Made by a program: the position numbers and the translations under genes. The notes under the pieces were generated by a model that worked only from the letters and a program-made list of their open reading frames with translations, did no database searches and had not been told where the DNA came from. Shown piece by piece: positions 32,942-42,529 of a stretch of DNA of 59,577 nucleotides; the stretch's first letter is position 1, and each line of letters opens with the position of its first letter. The DNA is taken from contig JAGMCL010000096.1 of the NCBI GenBank assembly GCA_023129165.1, forward strand, positions 1 through 59,577, written 5' to 3'. Source of the DNA: Caldifarciminota bacterium (lineage in GTDB: Bacteria; Hydrothermota; UBA3073).

Positions 32942-35107
32942 CTATCTCACCTTTAACAGTTTTCTGGTTAAAGTGTTTTCCTCGGCATCGAGCTTAAGAA
33001 AATATACTCCACATGGAACTGTCTTCCCAAAATTATCTCTTCCATCCCATACTACTTGATGAAGACCCGAGTGCTGGAAGTTATCTACAAGAATAGTTAT
33101 CTCCTGTCCTAATAAATTATATACTTTAAGAGTAAACCTACTATCGTCAGGTAAAGTGTATTTAATCGTAGTTTGAAGATTGAATGGATTAGGAAAGTTC
33201 TGTGTTAAAATAAAACTCTTGGTCAACTTGGTGTCTTCATCTATAGCTTCCCATCCTCCTGTATTGGTATATAAGATTATACCACTATCTCCTACTACCC
33301 ACCCATAGTCTGAATCAACAAAGTATACATCATTTAAATCTTTAGTTACTCCAGAATTTTGAGAAATCCAATTAGAACCTCCATTGTATGTATGTAATAT
33401 TTTGCCATTATTTCCTATAACCCAACCTAAATGGTCATTTTTAAAAATAACATGTTTAAGATCTACTATACTACCAGAAGTTTGAGCAATCCAGCTTTCA
33501 CCACCATTTGTGGTATATAAAATTGTACCAGAGTCTCCCACAGTCCATCCTTTATCATTATCAAAAAAATAGATACCATGAAGGCACAATCCAGTTCCAG
33601 AAGTTTGTACATTCCAGGTTTCTCCCCCATCAGCAGTGTGTAAGATAGTTCCAGAATCTCCTGCTGTCCAGCCTTTGTAGTTGGATAAAGTGTCCTCATC
33701 CTTTTCCTCAATGCCACTTGAAATATCAATAAAACAAACACTGTTAAGTTTATTAGTAATCTCTGAGATTTGAGAATTCCAGGTACCTCCCCCGTTATTT
33801 GTATATAAGATTACACCTGAATCTCCCACTACCCAGCCATTGGTAGAATTGATGAAACAGACACTGTTAAGGTCTGAGTTGACTCCTGAATTAAGGGTAC
33901 CCCAGTTGTTTCCTGCATTTGGAGTATATAATATTGTACCATTCTTTCCTACTACCCAGCCTTTATTATAATCTGCAAAATAAACACAGTGAAGGTTATT
34001 AGTGGTAATAGCACCCAATGGAACCCATTGAGTTCCTCCGCTTGTAGTACGCATGATTATACCACTATCTCCAACTACCCAACCTCTCAGTGTATCAACG
34101 AAATAACCACTATTCATGTCATTCAAAATTTCACAAACTTGTTCTGTCCATGTACTCCCAGCGTCTGCTGTATGTATGATTTTGCTATCCTCACCAACTG
34201 CCCAGCCATTTTCTCTATCAGTAAAATAGATACTATATAAGAAATAATTTATGGTATTATAATCATGCCATATGTTTCCACCATCTGATGTATAGAAGAG
34301 ACCAGAGGTGCCCACTATCCAACCGGTGATGGAATCAGTAAAAAAGACATCTTGTAATAGTTGGCTATTCACAGTGTCTTGGGTTGCCCAGGTATCACCT
34401 CCATTTCCGGTATGCATGATTGTTCCCCTGAATCCCACTGCCCAACCAATATTTGAATCGATAAAATGGACACCCCAAAGGCTCCTGTTACCTTGATGAA
34501 GTTGAAGATACCAATCATCACCCCCATTGATGGTATGCAGGATTTTTGGAGTGGCAGTATGGCTGCACTTATCTAATGCACCTACAAATCCAACCGCCCA
34601 GCCAGTTAGTGAATCTGTAAACCACACATCCCTAAGACGGTAACCAGGACATTGCTCATACCAATTTAAGCCTCCATCAGTTGTATGTCTAATTGTGTAT
34701 TCACCAACAACCCATCCTGTATTGATGTCCGTGAAAAAAACACTATACAAATCTCTACTTGTCCCAGAATTTTGGACAAGCCAAGTGATACCACCATTGG
34801 TCGTATGTAAGATTTTACCCCATCCCCCAACAGCCCATCCATTATTTGTATCAACAAAGTGAACACCTTCAAGATATTTGTAAAGTCCTGATGCTTGAAA
34901 AACCCAGTGTTTACCACCATCATTTGTGTAGTAAATTTTACCAGTTCCATCTATCCATCTACTTCCAACAGCCCAACCATTATTGCAATCAGTAAAATAA
35001 ACACTGCGAAGAACTAAAGGATCTGGATTTTGTTCTATCCATGGTTGTGCATGGATTGTAAATGTCGCAAGTATTAGTCCTTGTGTAATAAATAAAAGTC
35101 TCAGCAT
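32942..35107 (-). CDS. Secreted YCF48-like 14-repeat protein with sorting tail
   Basis: 721 residues. A signal peptide (about 1-21, ending IHA) is followed by 14 repeats of about 40-45 residues. Each carries GW(A/V/I/T)VG or a close variant, then a TxDGGxTW-like motif (for example LHTTNGGITWLVQNSG, VYFTDCNNGWAVG). This is the YCF48-type repeat that builds beta-propellers. It ends with FPNPFNLQTTIKYTLPD and a tail LGQEITILVD, VVWDGRDNFGKTVPCG, VYFLKL, LTRKLLKVR. AAAGGAGG lies upstream of the ATG. Likely an extracellular structural or binding protein. Confidence 0.75.
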   Translation of the reverse strand: MLRLLFITQGLILATFTIHAQPWIEQNPDPLVLRSVYFTDCNNGWAVGSRWIDGTGKIYYTNDGGKHWVFQASGLYKYLEGVHFVDTNNGWAVGGWGKILHTTNGGITWLVQNSGTSRDLYSVFFTDINTGWVVGEYTIRHTTDGGLNWYEQCPGYRLRDVWFTDSLTGWAVGFVGALDKCSHTATPKILHTINGGDDWYLQLHQGNRSLWGVHFIDSNIGWAVGFRGTIMHTGNGGDTWATQDTVNSQLLQDVFFTDSITGWIVGTSGLFYTSDGGNIWHDYNTINYFLYSIYFTDRENGWAVGEDSKIIHTADAGSTWTEQVCEILNDMNSGYFVDTLRGWVVGDSGIIMRTTSGGTQWVPLGAITTNNLHCVYFADYNKGWVVGKNGTILYTPNAGNNWGTLNSGVNSDLNSVCFINSTNGWVVGDSGVILYTNNGGGTWNSQISEITNKLNSVCFIDISSGIEEKDEDTLSNYKGWTAGDSGTILHTADGGETWNVQTSGTGLCLHGIYFFDNDKGWTVGDSGTILYTTNGGESWIAQTSGSIVDLKHVIFKNDHLGWVIGNNGKILHTYNGGSNWISQNSGVTKDLNDVYFVDSDYGWVVGDSGIILYTNTGGWEAIDEDTKLTKSFILTQNFPNPFNLQTTIKYTLPDDSRFTLKVYNLLGQEITILVDNFQHSGLHQVVWDGRDNFGKTVPCGVYFLKLDAEENTLTRKLLKVR

Positions 35108-35259
35108 GAAACCTCCTTTCTCTTTCTAAAGAAATATTCTAGCCTCTTATATGTGCAACCAAAAATCAAGGTTGAAGATTTAATCATATATTAAATATAC
35201 TAATGCTCTACAAGAACAGCTATAAAAAATCAGGGAATTCTATATATGAACAAATGATA

Positions 35260-37431
35260 TCATTTTATCAGAACTATCTTACCTGATTTTTTTGTTTGTG
35301 CTGTTTCCAGAACATAGAAATAGACGCCTGCACTCACCTCTGGAATCCATGATATTTCATAAAATCCAGCAGTCTTTCTTTCATTAATCAGTAAGTCAAC
35401 CAGGCGACCCATTATATCATATATTTGTAGAATAACTATAGCATTTTCTGAAAGATTCAAATGAAAAATTGCATTATTTTTCACAGGATTTTCTTTTAGA
35501 ACAATAGAATAATATTCAGTATTAAAAGGAGATTCTTCTATCCCTAAATTATCCTCCAGAACATAAACTGCACCACCTTCGTAACAAGTGATATATATCC
35601 TATTGTTGTTGGGATTTACAGCAACTCCATAAGGTTTCTTACCTACAGGAACTATATCTAATACTGAGTTATTCACCCCATCAATCACATGGACATTATT
35701 GCTACCCTCGTTGGCTACATATATCCTATTGTTATTTGGATTTACAGAAATAGAACGAAGATAATCTCCAGATTCTATCGTAGTTATAAATGAATTAGTT
35801 ATTCCATCAATTACAGAAATGATACCGTTCTCTAAATGATGAGAAACATAGATTCTACCAGTATTTGGGTTAACACAAATATCATAAGGATTACTATTGA
35901 CTGCAAATGCAGCTATAACTGAATCACTTGTTCCGTCTATCGTATAAACGCTACTACTTAAATTATTTACTACATAGATATAGTTAATACTTGGATTTAA
36001 AGAAACAGCATAAGGTTGATCACTTACTTCTATTGAGGTAATAATCGAATTGTTAGTCCCATCAATTACTGACAAATTTGAACTGTCAGGGTAATGTGTG
36101 ATATATGTCACATATATTCGGTTAGTGAGTGGATTAACAGAAACATCGTAAGAAATATAACCGATTGTTACTGTATCTATAACAAGATTGGTTAAACCAT
36201 CAATCACTGAGAAAATCCTACTACCCTGTATAGTATAGATTCGATTAGTATTTGGATTAACACAAACACTGCGAGGTTTATCATCTAACCATATTGTATC
36301 TGAGATTGAATGAGTTGCACCATCAATTACAAAAATATTATTATAGTCTTCGCTTGTTACATAGACACGATTAATATTCGGATTAATAGCAATATCACAA
36401 AGACGAATACCAGTTGTTATCGTAGTATTGACTGAATCAGTTGTTCCATCGATCACAGAAATGTTATTGCTTTTTGTATTTGTCACATAGATGCTGTTAG
36501 TATTTGGATTTATAGTAACACCGCAGGGAGAGTTGCCGACTCTCACTGTATCTACCCAACTATTAGTTGCTCCATCGATTACACAAATATCGTTATAACT
36601 CTCGCTTGCTGCATAAATACGATTAGTAATGGGATTCACAGAAATGCCTTTGAGATAATGATGTACTTCTATCATAGCAATAACAGAATTAGTTGCTCCA
36701 TTAATAACGTATACATTATCATAACCACCCCAACCATGAGTATGTGCAATATAAATACGATTAGTATTTGGATTTATACAAACTCCCCAGGGAAACCCGG
36801 TAACTGGTATCACTGCGATAACCGAATTAATTGTCCCATCAATTACAGTAACATTCTGGTTATGAAAGCTGTGATGAGTTACATAGATACGGTTCGTATT
36901 GGAGTTCACAGCAATAAGAGAAGCAGATCTACCAATTTCTATTGTATCTATAACTGTATAAGTTTCTGCATTAATCACAAAGATATTTCCTGTACTCCAT
37001 GTTGGATTCGTCGAAACATAAATGCAATTATTATTTGAATTAAATGCAATCCCACTAATGTTATGGTTCAGTAGTATTGTATCTACAACCAAATTAGTCA
37101 TTCCATCTATTACAGAAATCAAATTATTATGGGTTACATATATGAGATGGGTATTCTGATCTATACATAGATGACAAGCGTTTTCCCCTATTGTTATTGT
37201 GGCGATTATCTCATTGGTTATTCCTTTGATTACAGATACATTCCAAGTATCCAGATTAGTTATGTAAATGCGATCCAATATTGTATCAACTGCGATTTCA
37301 AAAGGAAAAAGACCATTTCCTGCTCTTGGTCCGAACCAGATAATATCTTCGACTGTAACCTGAGCTCTTAAATAAGTCGGGCACAGAAAAACAAACAATA
37401 TCGATATCAGTATATATATTTTTTTATTCAT
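35260..37431 (-). CDS. Secreted YVTN-type beta-propeller protein with Por-type tail
   Basis: 723 residues with a signal peptide (about 1-23, ending LRA) and 14 repeats of about 43 residues: N-P-N-T-N-R-I-Y-V-T then xxxNxVSVIDGTTNSVIATI-like. This fits two seven-bladed YVTN/NHL-type propellers. The tail is the classic Por-secretion type (LQIYDIMGRLVDLLINE, GFYEISWIPEVSAGVYFYVLE, KSGKIVLIK). Such proteins commonly act in adhesion or matrix. The TTGG-type ribosome binding site is not evident. It lies directly downstream of no promoter that I recognise, with 11 nt to the next gene. Confidence 0.72.
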   Translation of the reverse strand: MNKKIYILISILFVFLCPTYLRAQVTVEDIIWFGPRAGNGLFPFEIAVDTILDRIYITNLDTWNVSVIKGITNEIIATITIGENACHLCIDQNTHLIYVTHNNLISVIDGMTNLVVDTILLNHNISGIAFNSNNNCIYVSTNPTWSTGNIFVINAETYTVIDTIEIGRSASLIAVNSNTNRIYVTHHSFHNQNVTVIDGTINSVIAVIPVTGFPWGVCINPNTNRIYIAHTHGWGGYDNVYVINGATNSVIAMIEVHHYLKGISVNPITNRIYAASESYNDICVIDGATNSWVDTVRVGNSPCGVTINPNTNSIYVTNTKSNNISVIDGTTDSVNTTITTGIRLCDIAINPNINRVYVTSEDYNNIFVIDGATHSISDTIWLDDKPRSVCVNPNTNRIYTIQGSRIFSVIDGLTNLVIDTVTIGYISYDVSVNPLTNRIYVTYITHYPDSSNLSVIDGTNNSIITSIEVSDQPYAVSLNPSINYIYVVNNLSSSVYTIDGTSDSVIAAFAVNSNPYDICVNPNTGRIYVSHHLENGIISVIDGITNSFITTIESGDYLRSISVNPNNNRIYVANEGSNNVHVIDGVNNSVLDIVPVGKKPYGVAVNPNNNRIYITCYEGGAVYVLEDNLGIEESPFNTEYYSIVLKENPVKNNAIFHLNLSENAIVILQIYDIMGRLVDLLINERKTAGFYEISWIPEVSAGVYFYVLETAQTKKSGKIVLIK

Positions 37432-37441
37432 AAACAGATTC

Positions 37442-38308
37442 TCAGAATTTTATAAGCTTTTTGGTTGGACAACTGATTGTCCCACTGGTTATTTCAAGTC
37501 GTATAAAATATACTCCTGATAGTACTTCATTCCCCTGTGTATCTCTCCCATCCCAGACAACTTTGAGAGGAGTGAAGGGAGATGAGGGAAGAGGGATGGT
37601 ACGGATGAGACGACCAGTGAGGTCATAAATGTTTATGGAGTGCTGTGACCATGTCACAGCAGCATCAACATGGTTGATGCACTCCAAACTGATAACTGTA
37701 TTATCCCTGAAAGGGTTTGGATATATTTCTAAAAAGTCATTGTTATTACTTATATCCTCTTCGATTCCTACAACTGTACCTGATATATATACATCGTCGA
37801 TCCAGAAGTTCGCAGTTTCTCCGTCTCCATGCATATAAATATATGCAAGTGCATAAAACTTGATACCATCCACAATGTTGGTAGAATCGTAAATTTTCTC
37901 CCACTTTGTCCATACTGGATTGTTCCCTAGAGTAAACCATTCTCTTACATACTCTCCATTTATCTTTATGTAGATTGCGAATGAAGTACAACAAATGTCA
38001 TATCCATAACCCACGTTTTGGAAAATAACTTTGCATGTACAACATTTTACTGGGTGTATTTCCTGATATAAATATATATACGCTGCTTCATTCCAACAAG
38101 TTGATGCAATTAATTTACAACTTTGAGGATGTGAGTAGTATCTATCCGTATCTGGTATTGCACTAATATACCCATCACCTGAGTCACCCGTAACTGTCCA
38201 TCCAGTATCCCAGGGAGTCTCATCAAAGCCTGGATTTATAATAAGATTTTCGGCAACCGCAGAAACAACAAAAAAAGATAAATATAAGAGAATTAATACA
38301 TTCCTCAT
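37442..38308 (-). CDS. Secreted carbohydrate-binding-like protein with FlgD-type tail
   Basis: 288 residues. A signal peptide (about 1-19, ending VVSAVA) is followed by a jelly-roll domain typical of carbohydrate-binding modules: NLIINPGFDETPWDTGW, YSHPQSCKLIAST, VKFYALAYIYMHGDGETANFWIDDVYISG-like strands up to about 170. The FlgD-type tail (YPNPFRDNTVIS, INIYDLTGRLIRTIPL, VVWDGRDTQGNEV, SGVYFIRLE) contains a 51-bp palindromic repeat read in frame (residues ECINHVDAAVTWSQHS). AAGGAG lies about 8 nt upstream of the ATG. It overlaps no gene and lies 11 nt upstream of the YVTN gene end. Confidence 0.7.
   Translation of the reverse strand: MRNVLILLYLSFFVVSAVAENLIINPGFDETPWDTGWTVTGDSGDGYISAIPDTDRYYSHPQSCKLIASTCWNEAAYIYLYQEIHPVKCCTCKVIFQNVGYGYDICCTSFAIYIKINGEYVREWFTLGNNPVWTKWEKIYDSTNIVDGIKFYALAYIYMHGDGETANFWIDDVYISGTVVGIEEDISNNNDFLEIYPNPFRDNTVISLECINHVDAAVTWSQHSINIYDLTGRLIRTIPLPSSPFTPLKVVWDGRDTQGNEVLSGVYFIRLEITSGTISCPTKKLIKF
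37636..37686. repeat. 51-bp palindromic repeat inside a coding sequence
   Basis: TGGAGTGC (37636-37643) and GCACTCCA (37679-37686) flank two hairpins: CTGTGACCATGTCACAG and GCATCAACATGGTTGATGC. It is the same family as the intergenic copies at 2343, 8974, 41688 and 56126, but lies in frame in the gene 37442-38308, and 51 is a multiple of three. Confidence 0.8.
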
Positions 38309-38387
38309 CTTGTTTCTCCTTTTGTCTGTTATATGAGGAGTATTGGCTGGGTCATGTTAAGATTTAATAGTATAAAAAAATAAGTTT

Positions 38388-38527
38388 TAATCCTGTTCAT
38401 CCTGTATATCCTGTCTAAAAAAAGACAAATTTGACAGGATTGACTGGATATACAGGATAATTATAAATAAAAAGAATAAAAGAAAAAGTCTTAATCCAGT
38501 CCACCCTGTATTTCTGGGTCTGACCCC
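38388..38527. repeat. ATCCTGT/GACAGGAT repeats and a GGGTCTGACCCC palindrome
   Basis: AATCCTGTTCATCCTG at 38388 and a GACAGGAT run at about 38428-38459 mirror each other. A second TCCAGTCCACCCTGT tract follows, ending in GGGTCTGACCCC (about 38516-38527). The gap 38309-38549 has no gene. Confidence 0.6.
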
Positions 38528-38549
38528 ATATCACGATTATAAAATAAAT

Positions 38550-40568
38550 CTATTTTACTACCAAAAACTTCCTTGTTCCTGAGAACTCGCCTGCAACCAT
38601 CATAAGGAAATAGACACCCGATGCAAGTCCATCTGTGTTTAATTTAAGTGTATGATTTCCAGAATTAAATCTTTTATCTGCAAGCATACTCACAAGTGAA
38701 CCTGTTATATCATATACTTTCACGGATACATACTCCTTCTTAGGTATACTGAAGTTGATCGTAGCAGAACTCAAAAGTGGATTTGGTGTAACTATAGGAA
38801 GGTCATAAACAGACTCAACTGGTTCCTCCTCCACTCCAACACCAAACCAGTTAGTTATATTCTCAATGAATATATTCTGTGCAATTGTATCTGTTACGGC
38901 GTGGAATGGGAAATAGAGGAAGATAACCTTAAAGCCATAAGTTGCATCCTCATATCTATATCCGAGAATATTTCCTTCATCATCAAAAAATATTGGTACA
39001 CAATCCTCATTAATCTCAGTAAAAATACCAATCCAGGTTCGCTGTAAAGAAGAACTACAATCAACTGTTAATTCATTGGATAAACCCATAGTTAGAATAT
39101 CAGTATTATCAACAGTCACAGTGAATGGCGATAATAAGATATAATCATCATCACCTGCATATGCCTTCAAATAATCTCTGAGAGGATGTGGTGATGGGGG
39201 TGCTTCCCACTCCCTATATCCAAGACCATAACCACCACCAGGTATATCCTGTCCCCCGAGAAAGAGACATCCACCATTGTCCATGAAGTCCCTGAAAGCC
39301 TGGGTATGGGACCAACCGGGTTCATAGCTATCGGCAAAGGTGTAACCAGTGAAAGCAAGCCAGGAAACAGCCCTTGCACCTGCACCTGTTGTATAGAAGT
39401 TTGTTACTATACTATCAGCAATGCCGCCCTCATACTCCCACCATAAATCCCATGGCAGACCTTTAAAGGCATTATGTATACCCATGACACCAAGGGCCTC
39501 ATCTGCCTCTATATAGAGAAGACCAAAGTTGGGTGTACCTGCACCCACCTTATAAACGTATGAATGACTTATACCGGTATATCCAGACATAAATGTTAAT
39601 TGTACCCAATATGTAACTTCAGCAACAGGTGTTTGTCCGGGTATTGTACCATGCAACCAGGTATGTTCAAATGGATAATTAGTATGCACTGAATCCTGTA
39701 CAAGTGGCACCACCATGGTGCCTCCATCATTTACTGTATATTTAAGAAACGCTGAGTCTGGATATATGCCCAAACTCTCAGGATGGGGGTGAAAATCATC
39801 AACATAAACATGTACGATTCTGTCTTGAGTTGAATATGTTCCTCTTAGCTCTTCTACATAACAATCTAAATATTCCGTCCAGTAAACCTTCACAAGTGCC
39901 CTTACCCAGAAAAGATGCCAGGAAGAATACCAGCCAGGACCGTTGGTCTCCGGACCTGCACCACCTTGCTTCCAGCATACAGCATGATATGGGGGATTAA
40001 CACCTGCATCTATCCTTGTTGAATGGCTTAATGAATCACCTATTACAGTACCAGCCCAAAAGGCATCCGTACCTATATCAGGTGTACCAGGGACAGCAAG
40101 TGTATCCCACTGAAAGGCTTCAGTAAATGGAAAGTCAAATTCACCTGTTGCAAAAATAGTTCCAATGGCACTTGGTCCAGGCATAGCTGTAGCAGCGTGA
40201 TACTCATCATAGTCATTAAGGGTAACTCCATCAGGGACGTCTGCTGCAATTCCCCAGTAGGTATATAGACCTTCATCCTCAAACATGTATTTGCAGAAGT
40301 GCACCTCGACGAGGGTACAGGCTGCAGGCGGTTCGAAGAATACACCCAGTGTGTCACCAGCATAGAGTCCACTAAGGTAATAGTTGCTCTCACCACCATC
40401 ATACTGCAGGAGCCACCATGCCCAGTCCTTGTCAGTGGGTATTATTTTACTTGGTTTACCAGGTATAGCTGGTAAAAGGTATACCTCTCTGGATTTTGCG
40501 TAAATATTCCCTACAAAACTGCTGCTTGCAAGCAAAATTACGAATATTATTTTGCTTAGTATCTTCAT
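38550..40568 (-). CDS. Secreted multi-domain protein with Por-type C-terminal tail
   Basis: 672 residues. A signal peptide (about 1-24, ending NIYA) is followed by a beta-rich region. A flavodoxin-like or glutamine-amidotransferase-like middle follows (about 350-560): GLLYIEADEALG, FRDFMDNGGCLFLGGQD, and IIFLYFPFHAV. These resemble the ThuA/GATase fold seen in secreted proteins, but no catalytic Cys/His is obvious. The tail VKVYDITGSLVSML, NSGNHTLKLNTDGLASGVYFLM, GTRKFLVVK is Por-secretion-type. A consensus promoter at 40804-40832 gives a leader of about 235 nt. Function unknown. Confidence 0.65.
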   Translation of the reverse strand: MKILSKIIFVILLASSSFVGNIYAKSREVYLLPAIPGKPSKIIPTDKDWAWWLLQYDGGESNYYLSGLYAGDTLGVFFEPPAACTLVEVHFCKYMFEDEGLYTYWGIAADVPDGVTLNDYDEYHAATAMPGPSAIGTIFATGEFDFPFTEAFQWDTLAVPGTPDIGTDAFWAGTVIGDSLSHSTRIDAGVNPPYHAVCWKQGGAGPETNGPGWYSSWHLFWVRALVKVYWTEYLDCYVEELRGTYSTQDRIVHVYVDDFHPHPESLGIYPDSAFLKYTVNDGGTMVVPLVQDSVHTNYPFEHTWLHGTIPGQTPVAEVTYWVQLTFMSGYTGISHSYVYKVGAGTPNFGLLYIEADEALGVMGIHNAFKGLPWDLWWEYEGGIADSIVTNFYTTGAGARAVSWLAFTGYTFADSYEPGWSHTQAFRDFMDNGGCLFLGGQDIPGGGYGLGYREWEAPPSPHPLRDYLKAYAGDDDYILLSPFTVTVDNTDILTMGLSNELTVDCSSSLQRTWIGIFTEINEDCVPIFFDDEGNILGYRYEDATYGFKVIFLYFPFHAVTDTIAQNIFIENITNWFGVGVEEEPVESVYDLPIVTPNPLLSSATINFSIPKKEYVSVKVYDITGSLVSMLADKRFNSGNHTLKLNTDGLASGVYFLMMVAGEFSGTRKFLVVK

Positions 40569-40803
40569 AATATTCTTAACTAAAATGATTTTATCTTATC
40601 TGGAGTTTTATGGCTTTAGGACAAACAACTCTGCAGGGATAGGTGTTAGAGGTATACCTCAGTTAATTATCTGTATAGCTAACTATTTACCTTCCAGTAT
40701 CGACTTTAGTCTTATTTCAGGTTGGATTTCTGGACAGAATAATTCAGTTCCCGGGGATAAATCATTTGGAATATATCTGCATCGTCTAAATGCTTATATA
40801 CAA
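40569..40803 (-). other. Long leader of the 38550-40568 gene
   Basis: The stretch between the minus-strand promoter and the ATG holds no gene. It contains a perfect 12-bp palindrome GAGGTATACCTC (40649-40660). I cannot identify a riboswitch by eye. It may be an ordinary leader or a decayed segment. Confidence 0.3.
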
Positions 40804-40832
40804 ATTATAATACAAAAGGTGACAGAAGTCAA
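40804..40832 (-). promoter_or_regulatory. Sigma70-type promoter
   Basis: On the minus strand: T-run, TTGACT, 17 nt, TATAAT. It would read into the secreted protein gene at 38550-40568. Confidence 0.7.
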
Positions 40833-40949
40833 GAAAAAAATACTATAAAAAAGGTAATTTAATTAAAGCATTGTTACTATCATATCCTTATAAACCTTTA
40901 ATTTTCCTTGCTATTACTATGACGAAATGGGAAATTAAGGGATGTGCTG

Positions 40950-41432
40950 CTAACGTATAATCCCGTGAACTATAAGTCCTGTCATAAACAGCGATATTAG
41001 AAATCTCATAAGAGAACCTGCAAAGAAACCGAGCACTGCTCCTAATCCAGCTTTTATACTAATTTCAACTTTCCCTGTCCTGATTAATTCTCCTATAAAG
41101 GCACCTATAAATGGACCTATAAGTAAACCTATAATATTACCTACAAGAAAACCTATAACTGCACCGAGTACTGCTCCTATCATACCAAAAATTGAAGCAC
41201 CAAGTTTTTTGGCTCCTATAGAGGTGGCAATATAATTTACAACGAGAGAAAATGCAGTCAGTACAGCGAGGATAACATATATAACAATGCCAATTCTATC
41301 GAAACCGAAACCAAAACCATAAACTATAGCACCCAACAATACCAGAGGCTCTCCGGGTAGAAATGGAACTATTGAGCCAACTATACCTGTTATTATTAAA
41401 AATACAGTTATTATTGAGATAAATATTTGCAT
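40950..41432 (-). CDS. DUF456 family membrane protein
   Basis: 160 residues, almost wholly hydrophobic with Gly-rich helices: ISIITVFLIITGIVGSIVPFLPGEPLVLLGAI at the N-terminus, then LGASIFGMIGAVLGAVIGFLVGN and IIGLLIGPFIGAFIGELI. This is the DUF456 pattern, with glycine-zipper repeats. The role is unknown; it is an inner-membrane protein. It sits alone between the long-leader promoter region and a repeat-filled gap. Confidence 0.8.
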   Translation of the reverse strand: MQIFISIITVFLIITGIVGSIVPFLPGEPLVLLGAIVYGFGFGFDRIGIVIYVILAVLTAFSLVVNYIATSIGAKKLGASIFGMIGAVLGAVIGFLVGNIIGLLIGPFIGAFIGELIRTGKVEISIKAGLGAVLGFFAGSLMRFLISLFMTGLIVHGIIR

Positions 41433-41559
41433 AATTTATTATGGTCTTACATTCTTATAATCAGCTTTTAATTCGATTATAAAATATATAATTTTATGTC
41501 GTCCTAAAGTTTTATGATGATAAAAAATTTAGCAATGTAAAGCTATCTACAATCAGCCA

Positions 41560-41711
41560 CGTCAAGGCGGGGCAATCCAAAGTATCGGGACTGACCTGAT
41601 CCAATCTGGCGGGGGAAGTTCCCGCCTTTGGCGGGATCCCGCTATAGCGGTGACCCTCCTACAATAAGTAGGTGAGATTGCCACACTGCATTACCAAGGT
41701 AATGCACTCCA
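41560..41711. repeat. GC-rich hairpin repeats
   Basis: The gap 41433-41809 has no gene. It contains GGCGGGGCAATCC and CCCGCCTTTGGCGGG hairpin elements, GAGATTGCCACAC (half of a GTCATTGCGAG repeat), and the hairpin GCATTACCAAGGTAATGC with GCACTCCA (41688-41711), of the TGGAGTGC family. Confidence 0.65.
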
Positions 41712-41809
41712 CAGCTTCAATTGAAAGCTAAAGTAATACACCCGTTCCTGCTATAATAGAAACGGGTGAAAATTACTATTCGTCACTAAAAATATAATAT
41801 TTTAATGTA

Positions 41810-42493
41810 TCATTCAAGTTCTTCAACATTTACTAATCCACCAAAAGCCAATCCAATAGAAAAGGAAGGGCCATTAATTCCAAAATCAGGCTCATTTTTT
41901 AACATTGAACCATCCTCAAGCTGCCAATCGCCACCAAATTGACGTAGATAACTTCCCTTTGCATATATCACAATAAATTCTCCAAATCTAAATATAGCGC
42001 CTAATCCCAATGAACCAATAAAACCACCTGAACTTATGGAAGTTGTTCTCCCTGCACCATCAGGAGTAAGAATATCATCGAAGTCTACATCGCCCAAATC
42101 AGGTCTTAAATAAATTGTGGTTCCTCCACCTCCAATACCAAACAATGGAAAAATGGCTATCTTACTTCCAAGCGGAAATAGATAACCAGCCTCAAATAAG
42201 CCATACCCCATATTTATTTTGATACTTACAGAGTCACTCTCCGTTTTTATACCTCCACCAGCACCCGAGCCACCAATCACCACATTTCTAATAATTCCAT
42301 AACCTCCACCACCCCAGATATAAACCACATCTTCAATCTCATTTACACCATTAGCAGCAAACCTTTCATTTATGTCTTTTGTATCAAATGAAAATCTACC
42401 AAAGGAAAAACCTCCCAAACCACCGTTAATCTCATAGCCCCAGAGACAGACAGCAGAAAGCGAGAGTATCAAAACCAATGTTACTCTTCTCAT
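41810..42493 (-). CDS. Secreted outer-membrane-type beta-barrel protein
   Basis: 227 residues. I start at ATG 42493, where AGGAGG lies 6 nt upstream; the longer ORF would begin inside a non-coding leader. A signal peptide (about 1-18, ending LWGY) is followed by strands rich in Gly and aromatic residues: GGLGGFSFGRFSFDTKD, GGGGYGIIRNVVIGGSGAGGG, SIKINMGYGLFEAGYLF, GSLGLGAIFRFGEFIVIYAKGSYLRQ, ending FSIGLAFGG. It looks like a small outer-membrane barrel. Partner and ligand are unknown. It is downstream of the HNH gene with a repeat-filled gap between. Confidence 0.6.
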   Translation of the reverse strand: MRRVTLVLILSLSAVCLWGYEINGGLGGFSFGRFSFDTKDINERFAANGVNEIEDVVYIWGGGGYGIIRNVVIGGSGAGGGIKTESDSVSIKINMGYGLFEAGYLFPLGSKIAIFPLFGIGGGGTTIYLRPDLGDVDFDDILTPDGAGRTTSISSGGFIGSLGLGAIFRFGEFIVIYAKGSYLRQFGGDWQLEDGSMLKNEPDFGINGPSFSIGLAFGGLVNVEELE

Positions 42494-42529
42494 AATTCCT
42501 CCTGGTATAATATTCAGTTGTGTGCAAAA

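Noticed and set aside
40552-40848. 98-residue plus-strand ORF
   Set aside because: It overlaps the leader and promoter of the minus-strand gene and has no ribosome binding site or known motif.
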